Origin: an uncultured Mucispirillum sp.
Lineage (GTDB): Bacteria > Chrysiogenota > Deferribacteres > Deferribacterales > Mucispirillaceae
DNA length: 9,007 nucleotides
Assembly: GCA_945929285.1 (NCBI GenBank)
Contig: CAMEOC010000025.1
Location: 1 to 9,007, forward strand
Direction of reading: 5' to 3'
Shown: positions 1-6,670 of the stretch, in pieces
How positions within the stretch are numbered: the stretch's first letter is position 1
How the letters are laid out: each line of letters opens with the position of its first letter
Made by a program: the position numbers and the translations under genes
The notes under the pieces: model-generated
What the model saw: only the letters and a program-made list of their open reading frames with translations
Databases searched by the model: none
Told to the model about the DNA's origin: nothing

Positions 1-113
1 AAAAAGGTAAAAAAATAAACGCTCTTTATGCTTCAACTAAAGAAGTTTTATCCCCCGCCCTTTCCATGCTTATAAAAAGTGCAAAAAATGCAATAATTGC
101 AGGGCTAAAATAA
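1..113 (+). CDS. 3' end of an unidentified protein (partial)
   Basis: One plus-strand frame is open from the window edge to a TAA at 111-113, while the other two plus frames stop within the first 20 bases. The last 36 codons read as ordinary protein and end in YASTKEVLSPALSMLIKSAK followed by an Ala/Ile-rich helix and a final lysine. The stop lies directly before the hairpin at 112-143, as expected for a gene end facing the convergent WYL regulator. I do not recognise the family; the fragment looks like an amphipathic C-terminal helix. The start is outside the window. It could still be a chance open stretch, because only 37 codons are visible. Confidence 0.5.
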   Translation, partial: KGKKINALYASTKEVLSPALSMLIKSAKNAIIAGLK

Positions 114-143
114 AAAAGCAGATATATATTTTAATATACCTGC
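112..143 (-). terminator. Intrinsic terminator of the WYL regulator gene
   Basis: GCAGATATAT at 118-127 pairs with ATATACCTGC at 134-143 around a 6-base loop, with one imperfect pair. Read on the minus strand that pair is a G-U wobble, so the stem is continuous, and it is followed by six T residues (112-117 on the plus strand). It sits 17 bases after the stop of the minus-strand gene. The plus-strand reading has an A-C mismatch and no clean T-tract, so it serves the minus strand best. It may weakly terminate the partial gene at 1-113 as well. Confidence 0.7.
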
Positions 144-159
144 CTTATATAAATATTAT

Positions 160-1074
160 TTATATGTGTTTTTCATAAGCTTCTTTTAATTTTGCAGCAA
201 AATACTGCCTTGCTTCTGGTGTGAGTATTTTAAAATAAGGTGCATAAGGCATAAGTTCCATATATAAAGCCATAGAGTTATATACCATTACTCTAATAGT
301 AAAAGGTGCTTCAGATATAATTTCCATATTTTTAAATATAGGCCTTTCTATAAAATATTCTTTTATACCATCACTTAGCTCTATATCCACATATAATTCT
401 TCGTTACCAAACCAAATGGAAGTAGTATTATCCACCATTTTCTTAGATTTTTCACTTATTTCAATAGGTTTTTCACCATTAGATGTAATATCAACTATAT
501 AATCAATACGGTAAGCCCGCACTTCTTCATTATCATTAAAACCTATTAAATACCAAAAACCATTATAAAACATTATCTTATAAGGTGTGGTTATCTTCAT
601 TTTATTATCTTTTAAATATAAAAAATTCATTTTCAAACATCTAAATTTTAAAAAATATTCTATATTTTTAATGGTATTATCTATTTTATTATAATCAATA
701 GATGATGTTTCTAAAACCTGTAATGCCGGGGTTAAGCTTTGCAGGTTAAATAATGATATATATTTATCAAGTGCATCATACCTGGTTTCTGGAAAAAGAG
801 CCCTTGCATACTGCAGCATAGTGGCTGTTAAATATGAATCATCTCTTTTAACTAAAGAATAAACTGATTCTTTATTAATTAAAGAATAACTGCCATCATC
901 ATTTTTTCGTATATCCATATAATCTATGGCATCACTTAAATACCTTTGGGCTGTTCGCTTATTCATACCTAACTTTTCAACTAAATCTGCTGTTGTTACA
1001 GATTTATTTTCTACAAATAAATTAATAACCCTAAATAATTTGCTAATAACCCTTTCGCCTTCCTGCACTCGCAT
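160..1074 (-). CDS. WYL-domain transcriptional regulator (HTH-WYL-WCX)
   Basis: A 304-residue DNA-binding protein, predicted to be a cytoplasmic one-component regulator. A helix-turn-helix lies at about residues 27-47 (TTADLVEKLGMNKRTAQRYL). The WYL domain spans about 138-200, with the name-giving W174-Y175-L176 and the conserved R187/R190 in RAYRID. A WCX-like C-terminal domain covers about 226-295. The length is typical of the wHTH-WYL-WCX class, which includes BrxR/CapW-type repressors and DNA-damage regulators such as DriD; WYL domains are thought to sense nucleic-acid ligands. The start is supported by a strong Shine-Dalgarno, GAGGTGA (1078-1084, minus). The gene is divergent from comEC, and a dyad symmetry overlaps its own -35 box, which suggests autoregulation. 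No phage-defence genes are adjacent, so the target and ligand remain unknown. Family assignment is confident; role is not. Confidence 0.9.
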   Translation of the reverse strand: MRVQEGERVISKLFRVINLFVENKSVTTADLVEKLGMNKRTAQRYLSDAIDYMDIRKNDDGSYSLINKESVYSLVKRDDSYLTATMLQYARALFPETRYDALDKYISLFNLQSLTPALQVLETSSIDYNKIDNTIKNIEYFLKFRCLKMNFLYLKDNKMKITTPYKIMFYNGFWYLIGFNDNEEVRAYRIDYIVDITSNGEKPIEISEKSKKMVDNTTSIWFGNEELYVDIELSDGIKEYFIERPIFKNMEIISEAPFTIRVMVYNSMALYMELMPYAPYFKILTPEARQYFAAKLKEAYEKHI

Positions 1075-1104
1075 AAATCACCTCGCTAATTCATATATTA
1101 AATT

Positions 1105-1133
1105 ATATTATAATATAAATTCAGCTGCGTCAA
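1105..1133 (-). promoter_or_regulatory. Predicted sigma70-type promoter of the WYL regulator
   Basis: On the minus strand, TTGACG (1128-1133) matches five of six -35 consensus bases. It is followed after 17 bases by TAATAT (1105-1110), or after 15 bases by a perfect TATAAT (1107-1112). Transcription would start near 1098, leaving a leader of about 24 bases that contains the GAGGTGA ribosome-binding site. Geometry and match are good for such an AT-rich genome. It is a prediction from sequence only. Confidence 0.5.
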
Positions 1134-1144
1134 TAGATGTCGCA
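1126..1144. promoter_or_regulatory. Imperfect dyad in the WYL/comEC divergent region, candidate operator
   Basis: TGCGTCAATAGATGTCGCA has half-sites TGCGnCA and TGnCGCA around a 5-base centre. It is a conspicuous G/C-containing island inside an otherwise A/T-only intergenic region. It overlaps the -35 box of the predicted regulator promoter and lies about 26 bases upstream of the likely comEC -10 element. A homodimeric WYL repressor bound here could control both directions. The link to this regulator rests on position alone. Confidence 0.4.
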
Positions 1145-1169
1145 CCCAATAAATACTTTTAAAAAAATT

Positions 1170-1175
1170 TATAAT
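1170..1175 (+). promoter_or_regulatory. Candidate -10 element of comEC
   Basis: A perfect TATAAT lies 15 bases before the comEC ATG. No good -35 is present at the usual distance; the hexamer 17 bases upstream is CAATAA. If used, the transcript would begin only about 8 bases before the start codon, leaving almost no leader, which agrees with the absence of a Shine-Dalgarno there. In so AT-rich a region a TATAAT can occur by chance. Confidence 0.3.
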
Positions 1176-1190
1176 AATATATATTAAGTT

Positions 1191-2885
1191 ATGAACTATA
1201 TAAAAAAAATACCTAAAACTTATATTTTTTTATTGCTTATTACTTGTGGGGCAGTAATTTATCCATATTTTCCTATAATATATATGGCTCTTGCTGTTTT
1301 TGCTTTACTTATAAGCATAAAACCACCTATTAATTTATTATTTATTTCATTATTTTTCATTATCCATTTAGCATATAATTCATTTTTCATAGTGGTTGAT
1401 GTGGTAGAATACGAAAAAATAAACAGTGTTCAGTTTGGCAGTGGCAAAATTTATCTAGATAAAAGCTATAAAATAAACCAAGGGGACTTATTAGTAGGCA
1501 GATTTATAGTAGATAAAGAAAAATCTACCCCGTTTTTTAAGCCTGTATATAAAGCCGCTTCAAAAATAGCTGTTTTTGAAACACCTGTAATATCAAACAT
1601 ACTAACCTTTCGCAAAAACATATCAGACTACATATTTTTTTCATCAGGTGGCAAAATAAGTGTAGCACAAGCTTTAATACTTGGAGATAAGACATATATA
1701 AGTGATGATTTAAAAGATGCCTATACAATTTCAGGGCTTTTTCACCTACTTTCCATGAGCGGAAGCCATGTGGCATTAGTTACCGCCATATTTTTATCCA
1801 CCCTTATATTTCTGCCTTTAAAAATACGCTTTATATTTGCAGGCTTTGGTGCATTATTTTTAATTATACTAGGTGGTTTTAATATAACGGTTATACGAGC
1901 ATCTGTTTTTGCTTTTATTATTATGATGTCTTATGTGTTTGATATAAAAGTAAACTCTAAAAAATTTATACTATTTATAGCAGGTTTTTTTCTGCTTGTA
2001 ATGCCTTATTCTATTTATGATATATCATTTTTAATGTCCTTTGGGGCAGTTTTTGGTATAATATATTTAATGCAGGCAGGCTATGGTATAATAAAATCTT
2101 CCCTAATTACTGGAGTTGCTGCCACATTAATTACTGCACCCCTTGCCTTATATGTTTTTGGCACCACAAACCATTTAAGCATATTATCCACCATGGTAAT
2201 ATCCCCTGTAATATACTTGCATATTCTTTTTTCCATATTTGCTTTAATTGCACCAGATATGGCTTCTGCTCCATTATACATTATTGAAACCATATCTAAT
2301 AATATGGTGTTTTTTCTGGCAAAAATCACATATTTTGCTTTTATTTTTAAAACTATACCCCTTTGGCTTTTAATTTTTACAGTAGTTTTTGTAATAATCA
2401 CCTTATTTATTCCAAACAGATTAAAATTTTTATCTGCCCTTTCACTTTTAATAATATTTTACCCGGCAGAAACTCCAAAAGAATATAATTTCCTATACTT
2501 ATCTCCAAGAGATAAAGGCTTTATTATATATAAAAACGGCAGTAGAGAAATATTTTATCAGGGCGGTTATGCTTCATTTAAGTATAAATTTATGCCTATG
2601 GTGGCAAAATATGGTTATAAAACATTCCATAAAGGGCAAATAAGAATTTTTGGTGGAAAAAATAATTATATAAAAATAAAAAATATAGCACGAGATAATT
2701 TTACAAACCTATGCTTAAATGAAAGAAATAAAGAATGTAAATATTTTTACCATACCCGCTCAAACAGTATTAAAAAAGAAGATATTAATAACAGCATAAC
2801 CCATATTATATGGAAAAATAAGCTAAAAGATAAAACCATAATAGAGCTTGAAAGCTATGGGAAAGATTATACAGTTAATAATTAA
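1191..2885 (+). CDS. comEC: ComEC/Rec2-family DNA-uptake channel protein, degenerate C-terminal domain
   Basis: Polytopic inner-membrane protein of 564 residues, predicted to carry single-stranded DNA into the cytoplasm during natural transformation. N-terminal membrane segments (about 11-70) lead to an OB-fold-like DUF4131 region (about 75-135). The Competence domain starts near 157 and holds ALILGDKTYISDDL (161-174), SGLFHLLSMSGSHV (181-194) and SFLMSFGAVFGI (279-290), followed by further helices to about 423. Full ComEC proteins (about 750 residues) end in a metallo-beta-lactamase-like domain. Here residues 432-459 resemble only its first strands (FLYLSPRDKGFIIYKNG against the usual LDVGQGD segment), and no HxHxDH motif follows. 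No Shine-Dalgarno precedes the ATG; the start is kept because later ATGs would cut into the first membrane segments. It is divergent from the WYL regulator and ends one base from the convergent lptG-like gene. Confidence 0.88.
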   Translation: MNYIKKIPKTYIFLLLITCGAVIYPYFPIIYMALAVFALLISIKPPINLLFISLFFIIHLAYNSFFIVVDVVEYEKINSVQFGSGKIYLDKSYKINQGDLLVGRFIVDKEKSTPFFKPVYKAASKIAVFETPVISNILTFRKNISDYIFFSSGGKISVAQALILGDKTYISDDLKDAYTISGLFHLLSMSGSHVALVTAIFLSTLIFLPLKIRFIFAGFGALFLIILGGFNITVIRASVFAFIIMMSYVFDIKVNSKKFILFIAGFFLLVMPYSIYDISFLMSFGAVFGIIYLMQAGYGIIKSSLITGVAATLITAPLALYVFGTTNHLSILSTMVISPVIYLHILFSIFALIAPDMASAPLYIIETISNNMVFFLAKITYFAFIFKTIPLWLLIFTVVFVIITLFIPNRLKFLSALSLLIIFYPAETPKEYNFLYLSPRDKGFIIYKNGSREIFYQGGYASFKYKFMPMVAKYGYKTFHKGQIRIFGGKNNYIKIKNIARDNFTNLCLNERNKECKYFYHTRSNSIKKEDINNSITHIIWKNKLKDKTIIELESYGKDYTVNN

Positions 2886-2886
2886 A

Positions 2887-3993
2887 TTATCTTGCCCTGC
2901 TTCTTGAATAAATTAAAATTATAGATAATATTAAAAATAAAATAAGTGGTCCAAAAGTAGCAGTAAATGGAGATAATGCACCTTTATCCCCTAAAGCCCT
3001 GCCTATATTTTGGGAAAGTATAAAAATAAGAGCAAAACTAAATGTTATGGTTGCATTTTTCACTATGGAAAAATTTCTTGAAAAATTAATGGATATAGGA
3101 AATAAAAATAAAACTAATATTATAACAGATAAGGCAGAAGCTATTTTATAATAAAGGCTTATTTCATAAGCAGAGCTGTTTATACCTTTGCTTTTACTAA
3201 TCTGCACAATAGTATATAGTTCTTTTGGGGTAAGGGCTTTTATATTTGTGGTGGAAAGGCTTACCATTTGGTCCCATATACTTGTGCCTTCCCTTAATAC
3301 CCGTTCTTTTATATGAGTTATTTCTGGTGGGTTTTTAGATATATTATTTACTGTAATATTTTCTGCCACCCACTGTCCTTCATTATTTTCTGCTACTTCT
3401 TTTTTAGATATTACTTCAATATTTACAATGTATTTTACAGAGTTATTATCTAAAAAATATTCTGTAACATTATAAACCTTTTTATCTGTAATGGAAACAA
3501 AACCAATATTTGTAATACCTTCATCATGGTCTACAAACCATGTATCATTAAAACCAGTAACACTATTGGTTATTTTACCATTTTTTATTCGCCTTAATTC
3601 ATTATCTTTACTTAATCTTGCTTCTGACACAACCTTATATTCTATATACATCATAAGGGAAGATATAGCTATACCTACAATTAAAAATGGAAATACAAGC
3701 TTGCCAATTGAACCACCTATTGTCATATAAGCAAGCATTTCATTACTTCGCATTAATACAAGCATAGTAACCATAACAGCAAGAGCTGTAATCATGGGAA
3801 CGACTTTATTTATATCAACTAAGGATGTAATGAAAGATATTACAAAAACATCTTTCATAGTGTGATTATAGCCTGATAATGTTGTTACTATGCCATAAAA
3901 AGATGAAAGCAGCAAAATCATTAAAATAAGTAAAGCCACTATAAACAAATTTTTCAATAATAGTTTAATGGTATAAAGGTAAAATTTATTCAT
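2887..3993 (-). CDS. lptG: LptF/LptG-family (YjgP/YjgQ) LPS-export permease, LptG-like
   Basis: A 368-residue inner-membrane protein of the permease family that, with the LptB ATPase, lifts lipopolysaccharide from the inner membrane towards the periplasmic bridge. The six-helix layout is clear: helices near 11-33, 62-81 and 96-117, a periplasmic beta-rich domain of roughly 118-275, then helices near 284-303, 312-332 and 345-363. The coupling segment RSNEMLAYMTIGGS (82-95) and the late motif GRALGDKGALSPFTATFGP (331-349) are family hallmarks. The periplasmic part contains TWFVDHDEGI (151-160) and a QWVAENITV strand, closer to LptG than LptF in my judgement. It stands alone here without a tandem partner, so lptF should be elsewhere. 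An in-frame TAA lies just upstream of the ATG. The only purine-rich site, AGGA, is two bases from the ATG, so initiation looks weak. Confidence 0.85.
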   Translation of the reverse strand: MNKFYLYTIKLLLKNLFIVALLILMILLLSSFYGIVTTLSGYNHTMKDVFVISFITSLVDINKVVPMITALAVMVTMLVLMRSNEMLAYMTIGGSIGKLVFPFLIVGIAISSLMMYIEYKVVSEARLSKDNELRRIKNGKITNSVTGFNDTWFVDHDEGITNIGFVSITDKKVYNVTEYFLDNNSVKYIVNIEVISKKEVAENNEGQWVAENITVNNISKNPPEITHIKERVLREGTSIWDQMVSLSTTNIKALTPKELYTIVQISKSKGINSSAYEISLYYKIASALSVIILVLFLFPISINFSRNFSIVKNATITFSFALIFILSQNIGRALGDKGALSPFTATFGPLILFLILSIILIYSRSRAR

Positions 3994-4041
3994 AATCCTA
4001 GTTTAGCTTTACCATATTAAAATAATTTAGGCAATGAAAAT

Positions 4042-4047
4042 ATTATA
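4042..4047 (-). promoter_or_regulatory. Candidate -10 element for the lptG-like gene
   Basis: TATAAT on the minus strand lies 48 bases before the lptG ATG. The -35 position is poor (TATAAA at 17-base spacing). Because the region is almost all A and T, this is only a plausible site. Confidence 0.25.
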
Positions 4048-4076
4048 AAAGTGTATAAATAAAGTTTATAAAATAC

Positions 4077-4096
4077 TTTTATATTGCAATATAAAA
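4077..4096. promoter_or_regulatory. Perfect 20-bp palindrome in the lptG/phosphotransferase divergent region
   Basis: TTTTATATTGCAATATAAAA is its own reverse complement across all 20 bases. The symmetry continues on both sides as ACT...AGT if one extra A is allowed. It lies 60 bases upstream of the phosphotransferase ATG and about 84 upstream of the lptG ATG. The central TTGCAA (4084-4089) could serve as a weak -35 for TATATT at 4105-4110 (15-base spacing), so a bound dimeric protein could affect the plus-strand promoter. It is not followed by a T-tract and no plus-strand gene ends before it, which argues against a terminator. The binding protein is unknown. Confidence 0.45.
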
Positions 4097-4126
4097 AGTA
4101 ATATTATATTCTTGACCATATTTTAT

Positions 4127-4130
4127 GAGG
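4127..4130 (+). promoter_or_regulatory. Shine-Dalgarno that fixes the phosphotransferase start
   Basis: GAGG is followed by six bases and then the ATG at 4137. An earlier in-frame ATG at 4125 overlaps this site and has no ribosome-binding site of its own, so 4137 is the better start. Confidence 0.75.
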
Positions 4131-4136
4131 TACATA

Positions 4137-6140
4137 ATGGCAAATAAAATTTTTAAAATTTATATTCAAACAATTTTATTTCTTTTATTTTTTTTATTAG
4201 TATTTAGCTTATGCAGAATTGGATTTATACTTCATAGTGGTGTTATCAATAATGGTGTATTCTCCCTTGGAAATACAAATAGTTTTCCTTTTTTAGATTT
4301 TATAAATACTATATTTGCAGGTATTAGGTATGATGGTAGAATAGTAGGTGCATTAACTATAGGTTTTCTAGGACTTTATATTTTATTGGTATTATTTAAT
4401 AAAATAAGATATATTGCTTTTACTGCATATGCTTTCATTATTTCTTTTATAATAGTTGCTGCAACAATAGTAAATGATACTTACTTTTTCATATATTATG
4501 ATACATTTAATATTATATTATTAGGTGCTGTGTTTGATGACCAAACAGCTATTTTTCATACAGCTTTTAATAGTGATTATAATGTTCCATTAAAGCTATT
4601 TTTAATTGCTTTATTTTCCATATTATCTACATTTTTATATGCAAAATTATATAAAAAAATAGAAAAGAAAGAGTTTAAAAGCAGTTTAAAAATAAATATA
4701 ATAACTGGTATAATTTTAGTTTATTTGCTCCCATTTATTACATCATCTACCCTTAATCTTATAGGTGGTGATTTATATTATTTAGTAAACCTTCCAGAAA
4801 ATGAATTTTTCAAAAAAGCCACTCCTGGTGCAATACATGATTTAGATAGAGTAAATAGAGCATATAAAGATATAAAAGGCGAAAGCTTTGAAAAATATGC
4901 AGGTGGCAAAACCATACAGCAGGTTTTACATAATTATTTTGATAATTATAATAACCAAGATAATATTAGCAGCCTAATGGAAAAGCAGGTGACATTTTCA
5001 AAAAATAATCAAGCAGACCATATATTTTTAATTATTATGGAATCTCTTTCTAGTTACCATTTATCGAAAGAATTTAACGAATCAGGTATAAATAAAAGTA
5101 TATATAGATTAACAAATTCTGAAAATGGTTTAAAAGTTCCCGTTTTTTTACAAAATGGCTATGGCACAATAGAAACAATTGATATGATGGTAACAGGCTT
5201 GTATAGCACATATTTTCCAGTAAGTGAGATGACAGGCAGTATTCCATGTTTTGATTCTTCCACAGGTAAAATATTTAAAGATTTAGGCTATGATACATCA
5301 TTTTATTATTTTGGTAGCTCTGCTTGGCGAAAAGTGGGAAATTATGTATTATCTCAAGGGTTTAACCAAAGCTATGCCATGGAAAATATGAAAAATAAAA
5401 GAAGAAGCACATGGGGTATTTTAGATAAAGATGGCTTTGATTTTATGCATGATAATATAAAAAACCATAAGGGTAAAACTTTTAATATGATATTATCTAC
5501 TTCAAACCACCCTCCTTATGATATAGATATTAGTGATTATAATATTGATACAAATAAAATTGAAAAATTTTTAAATGAAAAATATCCTAAAGAAAAAAGA
5601 TATGGTGGTATAAACAGCCAGATATTATCTGTAACAGCTTACTCCATAGAATCTGTTGTAGATTTTGTAGAAAAAACTTATGAAAAATATCCAAAATCTT
5701 TATTTATTATTACAGGGGACCATTTTGATAGAATACACCCAAACCCTGTTAGAGATATTTATACCTCCACATCTGTACCACTTGTAATGTATGGTTATGG
5801 TGTAAAAGATATTAAATTAAAAAATGCAGCTGCAAGCCATAAAGATATTGTGCCTACTATTGTAGAAATGAATGCACCTATTGGCTTTAAATACAACTCT
5901 TTTGGTGAAAGCTTTATTACATACAATAAAAATAGCACTGTAAATTATGAAAATATAGCCATTGGTGCTCAATCTGTGGCAAACGGCAGGTTTATATTTA
6001 ATGGAAGTAAATTAGAATATTTTAATGGTGCAAAAAAAGAAAAAGAAGATATTAACTTAGCAAAAAAATATATAAACAAACGAAATGATGGCAAAGCTAT
6101 AAGCTGGTATATTGTAAACAAAGGATATGAAGTAAAATAA
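4137..6140 (+). CDS. LTA-synthase-family membrane phosphotransferase (sulfatase fold)
   Basis: A 667-residue inner-membrane enzyme of the alkaline phosphatase/sulfatase superfamily, LtaS/OpgB-like branch. These enzymes transfer phosphoglycerol or a similar group to an envelope polymer or glycan outside the membrane. About five membrane helices (near 8-32, 66-88, 92-113, 150-171, 186-206) include the GIRYDGRIV segment (62-70) common in Gram-negative members. The outside catalytic domain runs from about 293. Metal/catalytic residues appear as E302 (IIMESLSS), T344 (GYGT, likely nucleophile), W397 (AWRK), H457 (STSNHPPY) and D528-H529 (ITGDHF); ASHKDIVPTIVEM (566-578) is another family motif. 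All key positions are present, so it should be active. The acceptor cannot be read from sequence: true lipoteichoic acid is unlikely beside an LPS-type permease, and a periplasmic glycan or LPS-related acceptor is more plausible. It is monocistronic and ends at a strong hairpin. Confidence 0.85.
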   Translation: MANKIFKIYIQTILFLLFFLLVFSLCRIGFILHSGVINNGVFSLGNTNSFPFLDFINTIFAGIRYDGRIVGALTIGFLGLYILLVLFNKIRYIAFTAYAFIISFIIVAATIVNDTYFFIYYDTFNIILLGAVFDDQTAIFHTAFNSDYNVPLKLFLIALFSILSTFLYAKLYKKIEKKEFKSSLKINIITGIILVYLLPFITSSTLNLIGGDLYYLVNLPENEFFKKATPGAIHDLDRVNRAYKDIKGESFEKYAGGKTIQQVLHNYFDNYNNQDNISSLMEKQVTFSKNNQADHIFLIIMESLSSYHLSKEFNESGINKSIYRLTNSENGLKVPVFLQNGYGTIETIDMMVTGLYSTYFPVSEMTGSIPCFDSSTGKIFKDLGYDTSFYYFGSSAWRKVGNYVLSQGFNQSYAMENMKNKRRSTWGILDKDGFDFMHDNIKNHKGKTFNMILSTSNHPPYDIDISDYNIDTNKIEKFLNEKYPKEKRYGGINSQILSVTAYSIESVVDFVEKTYEKYPKSLFIITGDHFDRIHPNPVRDIYTSTSVPLVMYGYGVKDIKLKNAAASHKDIVPTIVEMNAPIGFKYNSFGESFITYNKNSTVNYENIAIGAQSVANGRFIFNGSKLEYFNGAKKEKEDINLAKKYINKRNDGKAISWYIVNKGYEVK

Positions 6141-6141
6141 T

Positions 6142-6167
6142 TTACGCCTGCAAAAATACAGGCGTAA
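6142..6167. terminator. Terminator-like hairpin between convergent genes
   Basis: TTACGCCTG (6142-6150) and CAGGCGTAA (6159-6167) form a perfect 9-base stem with an 8-base loop, one base after the phosphotransferase stop and 11 bases past the stop of the convergent secreted-protein gene. It is one of the few G/C-rich spots in the intergenic DNA. The minus-strand side is followed by a T-rich run (ATTATTTTA); the plus-strand side has no clean T-tract. It probably acts in both directions, better for the minus strand. Confidence 0.7.
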
Positions 6168-6178
6168 TAAGGAAATAT

Positions 6179-6601
6179 TTAATGAGCTGGTGTATATGGC
6201 ACCATCTGATTATTGTTCGGGTTTACAGGCTGAGCTTGATTTTGCATATTTTGCTCCTGCATATTTGGCTGAGCCTGTGCTGGTGTTTGCTGAGTTTGAG
6301 CTGGTGCACCTTTTTGGTAAAAGCCGTTTTTCTCTGCATATTTTCTCCAGTACCTGCAAACCATGCCTTTATGTTCATAGCCTAATATACATTCATAATA
6401 GTCTTCAAGATAATCATCATAATCATCTCTAACATAAAATGGAACTTCACTCATAGGTGGCGGTGGTGGCAGGCTCATTACAGTATAGCCATTATATGGG
6501 TTATACTGTGGAGCACCGTTATAGTAAAAATCTGCACGGGCAAAATTATATGTGGCAAATAATAGTGTAAAAAGTATTAAAAGAAATGTAACCTTTTTCA
6601 T
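6179..6601 (-). CDS. Small secreted Pro/Gln-rich protein of unknown function
   Basis: A 140-residue protein that I do not recognise. Residues 1-23 form a clear signal peptide (MKK, hydrophobic core, cleavage after ARA), so it is exported to the periplasm or beyond; no lipobox cysteine is present. The mature part begins with a Tyr/Asn/Pro-rich stretch, then five prolines (45-49) and an acidic Tyr/Asp segment (58-70). Next comes a short region with C71 and C82, which could form a disulphide (ECILGYEHKGMVCRYWRKY). The tail from about 99 is low-complexity Gln/Pro/Asn with imperfect QAQP/NMQ repeats. A good Shine-Dalgarno, AGGAG (6608-6612, minus), stands six bases from the ATG. It lies 69 bases downstream of mgsA on the same strand with no strong terminator between, so co-transcription is possible. 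The Cys-containing part may be the folded core, the tail a disordered spacer. Confidence 0.8.
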   Translation of the reverse strand: MKKVTFLLILFTLLFATYNFARADFYYNGAPQYNPYNGYTVMSLPPPPPMSEVPFYVRDDYDDYLEDYYECILGYEHKGMVCRYWRKYAEKNGFYQKGAPAQTQQTPAQAQPNMQEQNMQNQAQPVNPNNNQMVPYTPAH

Positions 6602-6670
6602 ATATAACTCCTAATTTAAGTATCTTATCTACTTTTTAAGACGGAATATATTTTATAAGGTTACAAAAAC

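Noticed and set aside
926..1162. Plus-strand open frame of 78 codons over the regulator start and intergenic region
   Set aside because: It is antisense to the helix-turn-helix region of a well-supported gene, has no ribosome-binding site, and its product shows no domain-like pattern.
2081..2401. Minus-strand open frame of 106 codons inside comEC
   Set aside because: It lies wholly antisense to conserved transmembrane segments of ComEC and has no recognisable protein features; it is a by-product of codon composition.
4112..4117. TTGACC as a -35 box for the phosphotransferase
   Set aside because: A -10 at the usual 17-base distance would fall on the start codon (4135-4140), so the transcript would begin inside the gene and lose its ribosome-binding site.
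4125..4136. Upstream ATG giving a four-residue longer phosphotransferase
   Set aside because: This ATG overlaps the GAGG that is correctly spaced for the ATG at 4137 and has no ribosome-binding site of its own.
6182..6432. Two overlapping plus-strand open frames opposite the secreted-protein gene
   Set aside because: They mirror the low-complexity Gln/Pro tail of the minus-strand gene, which has a signal peptide and a strong ribosome-binding site, so the minus strand is the real coding strand.
6602..6670. Short inverted repeat AAGTA/TACTT between mgsA and the secreted-protein gene as a terminator
   Set aside because: The stem is only five A/T-rich pairs with no T-tract; it is too weak to call.
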